A model generated the notes under the pieces. The model worked only from the letters and a program-made list of their open reading frames with translations. It was not told the DNA's origin and did no database searches. A DNA stretch of 64,000 nt from contig NZ_JAEDAK010000007.1 in assembly GCF_016093275.1 (NCBI RefSeq), positions 62,001 to 126,000 on the forward strand, in the 5' to 3' direction. Shown one piece after another: positions 8,487 to 19,973 of this stretch. The number at the start of each line of letters is the position of its first letter. The first letter of the stretch is position 1. This DNA comes from Inhella proteolytica (GTDB lineage: Bacteria; Pseudomonadota; Gammaproteobacteria; Burkholderiales; Burkholderiaceae_C). The translations under genes were made by a program, and so were the position numbers.

Positions 8487-8488
8487 CA

Positions 8489-8809
8489 TCACGCCATCAC
8501 GCGGATGCGCAAGTTCTCCTCAGGCCCGTAGCGCTCCTTGAGCAGCATCTCCAGATGGGGCTTGAGCTGGCGCAGCTTGGCGGCCGCCGCGGCATTGCGC
8601 ACCAGCAGGCTCCAGCCTTCGGCATCCAACGGGCCGGGCAGCAGGGCGCCATGCAGGCTGCGCGGCACGGCGGCCTTTACGCATTCCAGCCGAGCTCGCG
8701 AGCCGGCCATCAACTCCCCCAAGTGCACGAGCTGGTTGCTGGCGCGCAAGGCCTGACCGACCGTCAACGGGGCCGGAACGCTGGGCTTGACTCGGCGCGG
8801 CTGGACCAT
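8489..8809 (-). CDS. dciA: DciA/DUF721 family protein (probable replicative helicase loader)
   Basis: 106-residue DUF721 protein. DciA is the ancestral bacterial factor that helps load the replicative helicase DnaB onto DNA. The family core is visible as [19 protein letters not shown] and, after a variable strand, [21 protein letters not shown]. The size is normal for short DciA forms. The gene is divergent from secA. In many proteobacteria DciA is encoded just upstream of secA, and that neighbourhood supports the call. Assignment as DciA rather than another DUF721 protein is by context. Confidence 0.75.
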   Translation of the reverse strand: MVQPRRVKPSVPAPLTVGQALRASNQLVHLGELMAGSRARLECVKAAVPRSLHGALLPGPLDAEGWSLLVRNAAAAAKLRQLKPHLEMLLKERYGPEENLRIRVMA

Positions 8810-8947
8810 GGGCTCAGTGTAGGGGCCGCTGCTAACATCGCGCGCTTTGCCCGAGCCCCGTGCCGGGTTTGCCGCCCTTGTGAAGCGGCGTTCCGCCCCA
8901 AACTGGCGCGGCTTGCCGAACCGGCACCCCTAGAACAGCGATCACCC

Positions 8948-11686
<2,739 letters not shown>

Positions 11687-11766
11687 CCCCCCCCGAAGCG
11701 GCCCAAGGGGCCGCCTCCCCCCAGGGGGCGACACCAGCGGCCCGGCCAAGCCGATTCCGCGGTGTC
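11687..11766 (+). repeat. dispersed ~80-bp structured element, copy A (3' of secA)
   Basis: It begins at the base after the secA TGA. In order it has a C-run, hairpin 1 (GCGGCCC-AAG-GGGCCGC), a CTCCCCCC-A-GGGGGCG block, and hairpin 2 with arms GACACC/GGTGTC enclosing GCGG/CCGC and CGGC/GCCG pairs. Copy B at 17480-17556 has the same layout after another stop codon, with arm bases changed on both sides. Confidence 0.7.
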
Positions 11767-11795
11767 ACATGATCCCCGCTGACTTCGTTTGACTT

Positions 11796-11822
11796 GGCCG
11801 CCCTTGGGCGGCCTTGTCGTTT
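11796..11822 (+). terminator. probable secA terminator
   Basis: GGCCGCCC-TT-GGGCGGCC is a perfect 8-bp stem followed by TTGTCGTTT. It lies 30 bases beyond the structured repeat and 31 bases before the argJ start. Confidence 0.55.
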
Positions 11823-11852
11823 CTAGAATCCGCGGCCCCTTAGGAGTCCACC

Positions 11853-13079
11853 ATGCCCGTCGATCTGCAAGCCCCCAATCCTGCCGACCTCTTGCCCGTG
11901 CCGGGGGTGCGCATCGGCTCCACCATGGCTGGCATCCGCAAGCCGGGGCGGCGGGATCTGTCGGTGTGGTTGCTGGACGAGGGCGCGGCCGTGGGCGGCG
12001 TGTTCACGCAGAACCGCTACTGCGCCGCTCCCGTGCAGCTGTGCCGCGAGCACCTGCAGCGCCCGGGCATCCGCGCCTTCCTGATCAACACCGGCAATGC
12101 CAATGCCGGCACCGGTGCCGATGGCCTGGCGCGTGCCAAGCGCAGCTGTGTGGCGCTGGCGGCCAAGCTCGGCATCCAGGCCGAGCAGGTGCTGCCGTTC
12201 TCCACCGGCGTGATCATGGAAACCCTGCCGGTCGAGCGCATCGAGGCCGGGCTGGACGCCGCAATTGCCGCCGCCGCCCCCGCGCAGTGGTTCGAGGCCG
12301 CCCAGGCCATCATGACCACGGACACCTTGCCCAAGGCGGCCTCGCGCCGGATCGAGATCGAGGGCCGCCCGGTGACCCTGTCCGGCATCGCCAAGGGCGC
12401 CGGCATGATCCGCCCCAATATGGCGACCATGCTGGGCTTCATCGCCACCGATGCCTGCGTGGACCCTGGTCTGTTGAACGCGCTGGCGCGCGAGGCGGCC
12501 GATGCGAGCTTCAACCGCATCACGGTGGATGGCGACACCAGCACCAACGACAGCTTCGTCGTGGTGGCCACGCAGAAGGCCGGCCATGCGCCCATCACGG
12601 ACCTGAACAGCCCCGCCGGCCAGGCGCTGCGCGACGCGCTGAACGACTTGGCCGTGCAGCTGGCCCAGGCCATCGTGCGCGACGGCGAGGGCGCCACCAA
12701 GTTCATCCGCGTGCAGATCGACGGCGGCCGTGACGAGGCCGAGTGCCGGCTGGCGGCTTATGCGGTGGCCCACTCACCGCTCGTGAAGACGGCCTTCTTT
12801 GCCAGCGACCCCAACCTCGGCCGCATCCTCGCCGCGGTGGGCTACGCCGGCATTGCCGATCTGGACCAGAACCGCATCGAGATGCACCTGGGCGACGTGC
12901 ATGTGGTGACCCAGGGCGGCCGCCACCCCGCCTACGTGGAAGCCGAGGCCGCCAAGGTCATGGCCGCCAGCGACATCCTGGTGCGTGTGCACCTGGGCCG
13001 CGGCACGGCCAGCAGCACAGTTTGGACCTGCGACTTCAGCGAAGACTACGTCCGCATCAACGCGGACTATCGGTCCTAA
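11853..13079 (+). CDS. argJ: bifunctional glutamate N-acetyltransferase / amino-acid acetyltransferase ArgJ
   Basis: 408-residue ArgJ of the cyclic arginine pathway. It transfers acetyl from N-acetylornithine to glutamate and, in the bifunctional form, can use acetyl-CoA. The proenzyme cleaves itself in [16 protein letters not shown] (181-196), exposing Thr192 as the nucleophile of the beta chain. The GNANAGTG motif (81-88) and the GDTSTND segment are also present. TAGAAT at 11824-11829 is a possible -10. The 3' end overlaps the convergent SPOR-like gene by four bases. Confidence 0.96.
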   Translation: MPVDLQAPNPADLLPVPGVRIGSTMAGIRKPGRRDLSVWLLDEGAAVGGVFTQNRYCAAPVQLCREHLQRPGIRAFLINTGNANAGTGADGLARAKRSCVALAAKLGIQAEQVLPFSTGVIMETLPVERIEAGLDAAIAAAAPAQWFEAAQAIMTTDTLPKAASRRIEIEGRPVTLSGIAKGAGMIRPNMATMLGFIATDACVDPGLLNALAREAADASFNRITVDGDTSTNDSFVVVATQKAGHAPITDLNSPAGQALRDALNDLAVQLAQAIVRDGEGATKFIRVQIDGGRDEAECRLAAYAVAHSPLVKTAFFASDPNLGRILAAVGYAGIADLDQNRIEMHLGDVHVVTQGGRHPAYVEAEAAKVMAASDILVRVHLGRGTASSTVWTCDFSEDYVRINADYRS

Positions 13080-14329
13080 AAGTCCACCGCGCGGGTCTTC
13101 CAGCCGCGCGCCACCATGGTGGCGTTGACGATCTGGGCTTCCTCGCGCGTGCCGAAGGGCCAGACTGCGGCGCGCCAGCCTTGCGGGGTTTCAAACACCT
13201 CGGCCTGCAGCAGCGCGGCGTCGCTGACGATCGTCCGCACATGGGTGCGCATGCGCTCCAGCTGGGCTTCGGCCTCGGCCTTGTTGGCAAAGCCAGGGCT
13301 CACCAGGGCCACTTGCGGGCCGGCCGCGGCGTTCTGCAGGCGCAGCTGCTCGGGCGTGGCGGCGCCGCGGTAGGGTGCACTGGCGCCGGCAGGCGGGCTG
13401 GCTGGGCTGCTGGCGGGTGTGGCGCTCACGGGAGCGCCCGGCGCGTTGGCCTTGCCCTGCAGCACCTCGCGCGGGCTGCGGCGCACGGGCCCCAGGCGCG
13501 GCCGGATGTCGGGAATGCCGGAGGCGGCCTCCGAGGCCGGCTCCGACGCCGCTTCCGGAGCGACGGCCGAGGCGGGCATCGACGCAGCGTCGACCGGCGC
13601 TGCCGCGCTGGCCGATGCCGCACTGGCCGGGGCCGAGGCGGGCACGGGGGCCGAAGCCGCCGCTGAGGCGGCGCTGGCGGCGGGCGCAGGGGTGGGTACC
13701 TGGGCGGGTGCCTGGGCCGTGCCGGCGGGCCAGAGCAGCCAGGCCAGCGCCAGGGCCGCAAAGGCCGCCAAGGCTCCCGCAATCGCCAGGCGCGGGCGCT
13801 CCCAGTGGCGGGTGCTGCCCAGCACGGCCAGGCGACCCTGGTGCTCGCCCACCAGCACGCGCAGGCGTTCGCCCTGGTGGTCGACGGCGGCGGCCACCAG
13901 CCAGCGCTCGGTGGGCCAGGCGCCGGGGCAGGCCTCGGCCAGCGCGCTGTCCACCTCCACGCGGCGCTGCGGCCATTCCGAGCCATCGTCGAGCGGCTGG
14001 TGCCAGGCATGCAGGGCGGCAAAGGCGGCCACGCGGCGCGGTTTCAAGCCTTCGATGAAGGTTTCGCTGAACACCGGCCAGGGGCCGCTGCCGCGCGCCT
14101 GACGGCGCGTCCAGCTCGGCAGCTGCCAGCGCGGCCGCGGCTCCACCAGGGTGGGCGCCTCGCTGGCCGCGGCATCGAGCGAGGGCTCCTGCGCCTGCGC
14201 GGCCTTCATGAAGGGCAGCGCCACCCAGCCCACGCTGTGCACCGCTTCCGCGCCGATGCGCGCCGCCAGCGGGTGACGGTTGTGCCAGGCGCAGACGGCG
14301 GCCTGGATGTCCTCAAGCGGCAAGGGCAT
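13076..14329 (-). CDS. single-pass membrane protein with C-terminal SPOR-like domain
   Basis: The 417-residue protein has no recognised family name. The N-terminal ~175 residues are a soluble, Trp-rich region ([19 protein letters not shown]). One transmembrane helix (about 181-202, [20 protein letters not shown]) follows. Next comes about 120 residues of Ala/Pro/Ser low complexity, then a C-terminal ~75-residue domain ([15 protein letters not shown] ... [16 protein letters not shown]) with the two-repeat pattern of SPOR domains. SPOR domains bind glycan strands lacking stem peptides at division sites, so a cell-envelope role is inferred. The N-terminus would be cytoplasmic and the SPOR end periplasmic. 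It converges with argJ (TAG overlapping its TAA). Confidence 0.65.
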   Translation of the reverse strand: MPLPLEDIQAAVCAWHNRHPLAARIGAEAVHSVGWVALPFMKAAQAQEPSLDAAASEAPTLVEPRPRWQLPSWTRRQARGSGPWPVFSETFIEGLKPRRVAAFAALHAWHQPLDDGSEWPQRRVEVDSALAEACPGAWPTERWLVAAAVDHQGERLRVLVGEHQGRLAVLGSTRHWERPRLAIAGALAAFAALALAWLLWPAGTAQAPAQVPTPAPAASAASAAASAPVPASAPASAASASAAAPVDAASMPASAVAPEAASEPASEAASGIPDIRPRLGPVRRSPREVLQGKANAPGAPVSATPASSPASPPAGASAPYRGAATPEQLRLQNAAAGPQVALVSPGFANKAEAEAQLERMRTHVRTIVSDAALLQAEVFETPQGWRAAVWPFGTREEAQIVNATMVARGWKTRAVDF

Positions 14330-14381
14330 GGTGGGCGGCAGGTGGGGAAGGGGGGATGCTACGGCGCGGACAATTCAGCCC

Positions 14382-15584
14382 ATGAGTGAACAGGATCTGG
14401 CGCTGTTGCGCTTCTGGCAGTTGTGTGCACCCGCCCTGCACGAGGACGCGGGCTTGGAGCTGCAGCTGAGTGCCCCCACGGCCCAGGCGGGCGACTTGCA
14501 GCGCCTGCTGCTGCGCCCGGTGCAGCTGAAGCAGGGCCGAGCGCTGCAGCTGGTGTTCCGCCATGCCACCAAGGACATCACCCGCAACCTCAGCCCCGAC
14601 GAGGCGCTGGCGGTGCTGCAGGCGCATCTGGGCCCGCTGCTGCGGGCGGCGCGCCTGCAGGGCGCGGGGGGGCATTGGCAGCTGGACTTCAACCGAAAGG
14701 GCCGCGCGCGCCTGGTGCAGCACTCCAAGGGGGCGGCGCCGGCTGCGGCCGCGGCCGGCCACAACCGCGAGAAGACGCGCTGGCTGCACCTGGAAGAACC
14801 GGTCTGGCAGGCCCTGTGCCTGGCGCAGATCGGTCGCGGCGGCGAGGTCGAACTGGTGCCTGCGATGGCGCGCAAGTGGCGGCAGATCAACCACTTCGTC
14901 GAGATCTTCGATGCCGGTCTGCGCGCCGCCGGCCTCAACCCAGGCCAGCCCGTGCGCGTGGCCGACTTCGGCTGCGGCAAGGCCTACCTGACTTTCGCGG
15001 TTCACGAGCATCTGCGGCGTGGCGGCTGGCTGCCGCAGGTGCGCGGCGTCGAGCTGCGCCAGGAGCTGGTCGATCAGACCGAGACCATCGCGCGCCGCCT
15101 GGGGCTGGAAGGATTGAGCTTCAGCCAGGGCGATGTGGGCCATGAGCAGGTGCAGCCCCTGGACGTGATGATCGCCCTGCACGCCTGCGACACCGCCACC
15201 GACCACGCGCTGCACCACGGCCTGCGCGCCGGCGCGCGTCTGATCCTCAGCGCGCCCTGCTGCCACAAGCAGCTGCGCGGCCAGCTGCAGCCGCCGGGTG
15301 TGCTGCGCCCGCTCTTCAAGCACGGTGTGCACCTGGGCCAGGAGGCCGAAATGCTCACCGACGGCCTGCGCGCGCTGCTGCTGGAAAGCCAGGGCTACGA
15401 CACCCAGGTGTTCGAGTTCATCGCCCTGGAGCACACGCAGAAGAACAAGATGATCCAGGCCGTGCGCCGGGCGCAGCCCAGCGCGGAGCGCCAGCAGCAG
15501 GCCACCGAGCAGGCGCGGGCGCTGAAGGACTTCTGGGGCGTGCGCGAGCAGGCGCTGGAGCGTTTGCTGGTGGGCCAGACCTAG
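14382..15584 (+). CDS. SAM-dependent methyltransferase (Methyltransf_32-like)
   Basis: 400-residue predicted cytoplasmic methyltransferase of unknown substrate. The N-terminal ~130 residues form a separate domain with a basic stretch (FRHATKDITRNLS). The Rossmann-type SAM-binding motif VADFGCGKAYL lies at about 193-203. Acidic motif II (VELRQELV) and a motif APCCHKQL (291-298), typical of this methyltransferase group, follow. The Cys-Cys-His in that motif is unusual for small-molecule methyltransferases. I chose the ATG at 14382 (MSEQDLALL) over a longer extension that would run into the divergent gene. A palindromic GC hairpin (about 15601-15625) follows. Confidence 0.75.
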   Translation: MSEQDLALLRFWQLCAPALHEDAGLELQLSAPTAQAGDLQRLLLRPVQLKQGRALQLVFRHATKDITRNLSPDEALAVLQAHLGPLLRAARLQGAGGHWQLDFNRKGRARLVQHSKGAAPAAAAAGHNREKTRWLHLEEPVWQALCLAQIGRGGEVELVPAMARKWRQINHFVEIFDAGLRAAGLNPGQPVRVADFGCGKAYLTFAVHEHLRRGGWLPQVRGVELRQELVDQTETIARRLGLEGLSFSQGDVGHEQVQPLDVMIALHACDTATDHALHHGLRAGARLILSAPCCHKQLRGQLQPPGVLRPLFKHGVHLGQEAEMLTDGLRALLLESQGYDTQVFEFIALEHTQKNKMIQAVRRAQPSAERQQQATEQARALKDFWGVREQALERLLVGQT

Positions 15585-15859
15585 GCAAAACGCTGGCCTG
15601 CCCCGGGGATGCGGCCCCGGGGCAAGCGCAGCGGCCACCATGGACTCGCCCTTTGACGCCGAGGCGTGGGGCTGCGAGACCGGCAGTGGCGCAATCGACG
15701 ATTGCGGCGTCGATGGACAGACGCAGGCCGGCCCGCGGCGCAGCGCCAGGGCTTGCCGCGGCCCTGCAGAAACCTGCTGGGGGCTGCGCGTCGTCATGGG
15801 GCGGCAGTTTCGCGATCGGGCTCGGGCCCCAAGCGCGGAGAACCGCCGCCATGCCGGCG
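15585..15859. other. 275-base gap between convergent genes
   Basis: It contains a GCCCCGGGG...CCCCGGGGC hairpin at about 15600-15625, a possible terminator without T-run, and a near-perfect palindrome GCAATCG-A-CGATTGC at 15691-15705. Open frames exist on both strands but show no recognisable protein, no ribosome-binding site and no conserved-looking composition. I see no gene here. Confidence 0.5.
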
Positions 15860-16303
15860 CTACTTACTGGCTGGCTTTCCGCGTGCTTTTTCCAGCGCCT
15901 GCAGCTGCGCGTTACTGGGCTGGCCCAGGGCGAACAGCGGCGCCTGGCCCGGGCGCAGCAGCGCCAGATAGGGCGTGATGCCCTTCCACTGCGGGTTCAC
16001 GGCATGGCGCAGGGCCAGTTCATGGCCCTCGAAGCGCCAGCGGCGTTCGGCCGGCAGCGGGTGGGTCTCCTCGCCGTCGTCCGTCAGCACCAGCCACAAC
16101 GGCATGCCGGCGTGCTGGCGGCGCAGGCCGGCCACCACGGCGGGGCAGTTGCCGCAGTAGGTGGCGCTGAACACCAGCCAGGTGGGGGCCTGCACCTGCT
16201 GCTGCAGTTGCTGGAAGGTCTGCGGGCCGAAGGCTTCTTCGGCGGCGCTGCAGGGCAGGGTGGGCAGCGCCAGGGCCAGCGCCAAGAAGAGTGCCTTACG
16301 CAT
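15860..16303 (-). CDS. periplasmic thioredoxin-like protein
   Basis: 147 residues with a clear signal peptide (1-20, ending LPCSAAEEA). The thioredoxin-fold active site FSATYCGNCPAVV has Cys50-Gly-Asn-Cys53. A strand/loop WLVLTDDGEE and a conserved cis-Pro-like GITPYLALL follow. A role as periplasmic disulfide reductant or metallochaperone is inferred. The start (ATG at 16303) overlaps the end of the upstream sialidase-like gene by eight bases, so it is the last gene of the minus-strand receptor locus. It may keep cysteines of its neighbour reduced or deliver a metal ion. Confidence 0.7.
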   Translation of the reverse strand: MRKALFLALALALPTLPCSAAEEAFGPQTFQQLQQQVQAPTWLVFSATYCGNCPAVVAGLRRQHAGMPLWLVLTDDGEETHPLPAERRWRFEGHELALRHAVNPQWKGITPYLALLRPGQAPLFALGQPSNAQLQALEKARGKPASK

Positions 16304-17444
16304 GGATTTCGAGGGCGCGCACGCCCTGGGTGTCGCGCCACACGGCCCACAGCTGTTCGCCGTGGCGCAGCAGGCGCGGGTGGTCATTGGGGTGGGAGCT
16401 CTGGGCCAGTTCCAGGGCCTGCCAGCGGCGGCCGTCGTCGCCTGAGAGCAGGGCCTGCAGCCGGGTCTGGCGGCCATCGAACTGGCGCCAGACCAAGGAC
16501 ACCCGCTCGCCGGCGCTGACCAAGTCTGCATGTTCGGCCTCGGGCAGGGCGCGCGGGCTGCCATTTGAGTGGTCGGTAGGCCGGCCCTGCGCGTCCAGCC
16601 GGCCCAGGCGCACCGCGGGCTCGCCGGCGCGCTGGCCGTACCAGCAGGCATGCCAGCCGCCATCGGCCGCGGCGGCCAGGCCGGGGCCATGGTGCGGGCA
16701 GGCGTCAATCGCCCAGCGGTCCAGGCTGGCGCGCACAGGGGCGCTGCCGTCCAGCCAGGCAAAGGCGTGGTCGCGCTCGTTGGGCTCGAACACATGGCGC
16801 CACAGTGCGGCCAGTCGACCATCGGCCGCGGGGCTCAAGGCGATGCGGCAGCACTCGCAGGCATGGTCGGCCAGCTTGATGTCGGGCCCGAAGCTGGCAC
16901 CGCCGTCCGTGCTGACATTGCGGTACACGGCTGCGCCGCGGTAGGGCCGGCCTGCCGCTTGGGCGGCCTCCAGATCGCGCTTGTCGATCCAGGCCAGATG
17001 CAGACTCCCCTGGCCATCAAAGGCCATGGCCTGAAAGCGGTGTGTGATCGGCTGGCGGTCCTGATGCACGGTGATCGCGGGCGCGAAGTGGGCGCCGCCG
17101 TCCAGCGAACGCAGCAGGCGCACGTCACCCGTATAGGGCTTGAGGCCGGCGCGTACGTAGCTCAGCAGCACCAGCCCGTCGGCACCGAAGAGCAGGCGCG
17201 GCGTGGCCTCACCATCGGCGGCCACGCGGTCCTCGCCCACGTCCAGGCCTTGGCCTTCCTCCAAAGGGCCGGCGCCTTGGCGCAGGCGCAGCTGGCCGGC
17301 GCGGTCCAGCCCGGCCAGCCAGAGCTTGCCTGCGGGGTCAAAGGCAGCGGCGGTGGCCAGCTTCGGGGGTGGGGCGGCCAAGGGCTGGGTACCTGCGGCG
17401 CAGGCGGCGAGGCCAAAAGCAAGGGTTTGACGTCGGGTCAGCAT
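16296..17444 (-). CDS. Asp-box (sialidase-like beta-propeller) exported protein with CECC motif
   Basis: The 382-residue protein starts MLTRRQTLAFGLAAC, which looks like a twin-arginine signal with a possible lipobox (LAAC, Cys15). Asp-box repeats typical of sialidase/BNR propellers are at SLDGGAHF (113-120) and STDGGASF (178-185). The sialidase catalytic Arg triad cannot be confirmed, so glycosidase activity is not claimed. Two putative metal-binding clusters stand out: ACECCR (Cys196, Cys198, Cys199) and ACPHHGP (Cys249, His251, His252). It lies between a TonB-dependent receptor and a thioredoxin-like gene in one apparent operon. I infer a periplasmic metal-handling role, possibly copper. 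An experimental family match is lacking. Confidence 0.6.
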   Translation of the reverse strand: MLTRRQTLAFGLAACAAGTQPLAAPPPKLATAAAFDPAGKLWLAGLDRAGQLRLRQGAGPLEEGQGLDVGEDRVAADGEATPRLLFGADGLVLLSYVRAGLKPYTGDVRLLRSLDGGAHFAPAITVHQDRQPITHRFQAMAFDGQGSLHLAWIDKRDLEAAQAAGRPYRGAAVYRNVSTDGGASFGPDIKLADHACECCRIALSPAADGRLAALWRHVFEPNERDHAFAWLDGSAPVRASLDRWAIDACPHHGPGLAAAADGGWHACWYGQRAGEPAVRLGRLDAQGRPTDHSNGSPRALPEAEHADLVSAGERVSLVWRQFDGRQTRLQALLSGDDGRRWQALELAQSSHPNDHPRLLRHGEQLWAVWRDTQGVRALEIHA

Positions 17445-17479
17445 GCAAGCTCTTTCATTGGGTGAACCTTGATCAAGCG

Positions 17480-17556
17480 GCCAGCGCGGAACCGGCTTTG
17501 CCGGGCCGCTGCTGGCGCCCCTGGGGGGAGGCGCCGCAGGCGCTTCGGGGGGAGGG
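17480..17556 (-). repeat. dispersed ~80-bp structured element, copy B (3' of TonB receptor)
   Basis: Read on the minus strand it starts at the base after the receptor TGA and repeats the layout of copy A (11687-11766). Hairpin 1 is GCGCC-TGC-GGCGC, then comes a CTCCCCCC-A-GGGGCG block, then hairpin 2 with arms GCCAGC/GCTGGC enclosing GCGG/CCGC and CGGC/GCCG. The arm sequences differ from copy A but stay complementary. Confidence 0.7.
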
Positions 17557-19920
17557 TCACAGGCTCCAGCGCAGTTCGGCCAGCAGGGTGCGGCCGGGGT
17601 AGGGGTGGCTCTGATAGGCGCGCTGGTCCAGCGCGTTGTTCAAGCCCAGGGCGAGTTCGATGCCGTGGTCCAGCTGCCAGCCGCCGCGCAGGTCCACCAA
17701 GGTGTGGGCCGAGATGCCGCCATAGACATCGCTGTTGAAGTCGGTGTTGCTGCTGGTGCCATAGCTGCGGCTGCTGTGGCGCAGGCCCAGCGAGGCAAAG
17801 GGCTGGGTCGGCATGGCACGCCAGCGGTAGCTGGCCAGCAGATTGGCCCGCACCTTGGGGATGCGCGGCCACTGCTTACCCACCTGCGCGGGGTCGCGCC
17901 GGTTGGCGCGCACCACGGCGTCGGCCAGGGTCAAGTTCGCGTCCAGGCTCAGGCCCTTGATCCCCAGGTTCTGCGTCTGCCACACCAGCTCCAGCGCCTG
18001 CGTGCGCACGCGGTCCACGTTCGACACCCGAGTGACCGCCGGGAACACCGTGGCGTCGCTCTGGCGCAGGATGGCGTCGCGCACTTGATCGTGTACCAGC
18101 GCAATGCGCAACTTGTGGCCGGCCTCGGGCTGCCATTCGGCGCTGAGCTCCACGACGTCGCCACGCTCGGCGCGCAGTTCGGGGTCGCTGAGGGTCTGGC
18201 TGGTGGCGCTGAAGCTGGCGTTGTAGAGCTCTTCCACATTCGGGAAGCGCAGGCCGCGCCCGGCGCTGAGCTTGAGCAGCCAGTCGTCCGAAACCGTCCA
18301 GGCCAAGCTGGCCTTGGGCGATTCACCCCGCAAGCGGCGCTCGGCGTAGGCCAGGCTGCGCAAGACCTGGCCATCGGCCTGCTGCTCGCAGCGAATGCCG
18401 GCCTCGGCACGGCAGCTCGCGGCGCGCAGCAGCTGCTCGCCGTCGAAGGCGCGGAAGCGCTCGCTGCGCCAGCCCAGGGTCAGGGTCCAGTCGGGGGCGA
18501 TCGCCCAGGCATCCTGGGCGTAGAGCGAGGCGACCTCGCTGCGGCCGCGGTAGGCCTGGCTCAGCGTCGTGCCTTCGATGCGCCAGTCGCTGCTGGCGTA
18601 GGTCGGACTGTCAAGCCGGTAACGGTTGTGGTGCGCCCCCAGGGCCACGCGGTGGGCCGTGCCGCGCCACAGGGCCTGCAGTTCCAGCGTGCCCCAACCG
18701 GTGCCGTCGCGCCGGGTCACGCTGCCGGCGCCGCCTTCGCTGAAGGCGCGTGGGTCGGGCAGGGTGGCCTGGTGGGCGCGGTCGCGGTCAATTTCATAGC
18801 CCGAGGCCACCAGCGACGCATTCCAGCCGGCCGCCGGCTGGGTCTTCAGCGACAGGCCCCATTGCTGGTGCTGCTCCTCGCGGGTGCTGGGCGCGAAGGC
18901 CGTGCCGGGGATGACGAAGCCGCGCTCGGGGTTCGTGGCATCGCGCACCGCGCCGACCCAAACCGTCTGCCCCTGCGCGTCGCGCAGGAAGCTGCGGTTG
19001 TGGGCGTCGCTCTGCTGCTTCCAGCCGGCCCACATCAGGCTGGCACGCCAACGGCTGCCCAGCGGCGCGCCAAGCTTGAGCTTGGCGGTGGACTGCTCGG
19101 TGTGGTCGTAGGCGCCGGCGCTGGCGCCGAACACCGCGCGCGGTTGGCCGTTGGGGTCACGGTCGTACTGGATGCCTTGCACGGCCACCGCCTGGGCGGC
19201 CGGCTTGCTCCAGCCGTTCGGGCCGGCCAGCAGGTTGAAGTACTGCATGGGCTGCGAGTCCGCCACCTGGTGGTTCAGGCTCAGGCTGGCCCACAGGCCG
19301 GACTGCCAGCGCTGCGCCAGGTAGGCGCTGGCCTGCTGGCTGCCCAGGCGGTCGCGCTGGCCATAGAGCGTGAAGCCCTGCTCGTGACGGCTCAGGCGCG
19401 CGGCGGCCTCGAAGCGCAGCGGTTCGCGCTCCGTCACCAGGGCCGTGGCGCCGATGGAATTGCCCGGCAGCAGGGCCGAGAAGGGCCCCTGCAGCAGGTC
19501 CACGCGGGCAATGGCCTCGGGCGTCAGCATGTTCCAGCGCGGGGCATCGAAGCGGCCGAGGAAGTTGGAGATCAGATAGCCGTCCACATAGGCCAGCGCA
19601 CGCGAGGGCTGCAGGGTGCCGAAGCTGCGCCCGCCGAGCAAGGCATTGCGGTCACCCACATAGCGCTTGCGCACGGTCAGCCCTGGCAGCTGGGCCAGGG
19701 CATCTTCCGGGTTGATGAGGTTTTGCAGGCGCAGCTCCTCGGCGCTTCGGCCGCTGAGATTGCCAGGCACGTCAGTGGGCAGTTGCGCGCGTAACGCGCG
19801 GCCGAGCAGCACCACGGTTTCGAGTTGAGCATCGCTGGCCACGCCTTGGGCGAAGGCGGCGGCGTGGGCGGCCAGGGCCGCGCCGAGTGCGAGCAGTCGC
19901 ACCCTGAAATGGGAGTTCAT
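17557..19920 (-). CDS. TonB-dependent outer membrane receptor
   Basis: The 787-residue protein has a signal peptide (1-25, ending AAFAQG) and a TonB-box-like QLETVVLLG at about 32-40. A plug domain (about 48-165) includes PEDALAQLPGLTVRKRY, GGRSFGTLQ and DLLQGPFSALLPGNSIG. A ~600-residue barrel of alternating amphipathic strands ends ELRWSL. It would import a ligand across the outer membrane with TonB/ExbBD energy. The ligand is not readable from sequence. A DUF2946-like gene upstream and thiol/His-rich exported proteins downstream suggest a metal, probably copper (inference), while haem or cobalamin cannot be excluded. Two extracellular-loop cysteines (CRAEAGIRC) are present. Confidence 0.88.
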   Translation of the reverse strand: MNSHFRVRLLALGAALAAHAAAFAQGVASDAQLETVVLLGRALRAQLPTDVPGNLSGRSAEELRLQNLINPEDALAQLPGLTVRKRYVGDRNALLGGRSFGTLQPSRALAYVDGYLISNFLGRFDAPRWNMLTPEAIARVDLLQGPFSALLPGNSIGATALVTEREPLRFEAAARLSRHEQGFTLYGQRDRLGSQQASAYLAQRWQSGLWASLSLNHQVADSQPMQYFNLLAGPNGWSKPAAQAVAVQGIQYDRDPNGQPRAVFGASAGAYDHTEQSTAKLKLGAPLGSRWRASLMWAGWKQQSDAHNRSFLRDAQGQTVWVGAVRDATNPERGFVIPGTAFAPSTREEQHQQWGLSLKTQPAAGWNASLVASGYEIDRDRAHQATLPDPRAFSEGGAGSVTRRDGTGWGTLELQALWRGTAHRVALGAHHNRYRLDSPTYASSDWRIEGTTLSQAYRGRSEVASLYAQDAWAIAPDWTLTLGWRSERFRAFDGEQLLRAASCRAEAGIRCEQQADGQVLRSLAYAERRLRGESPKASLAWTVSDDWLLKLSAGRGLRFPNVEELYNASFSATSQTLSDPELRAERGDVVELSAEWQPEAGHKLRIALVHDQVRDAILRQSDATVFPAVTRVSNVDRVRTQALELVWQTQNLGIKGLSLDANLTLADAVVRANRRDPAQVGKQWPRIPKVRANLLASYRWRAMPTQPFASLGLRHSSRSYGTSSNTDFNSDVYGGISAHTLVDLRGGWQLDHGIELALGLNNALDQRAYQSHPYPGRTLLAELRWSL

Positions 19921-19973
19921 GGAGATTCAGGCAGCAGTGAAGGGCGCCGGCCCCTGCAGGGCGGCGAGCGGCT

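Noticed and set aside
15640-15978. 112-codon plus-strand frame after the methyltransferase
   Set aside because: Cys/Arg/Ala-rich sequence with no family resemblance; it runs into the convergent thioredoxin-like gene and lacks a ribosome-binding site.
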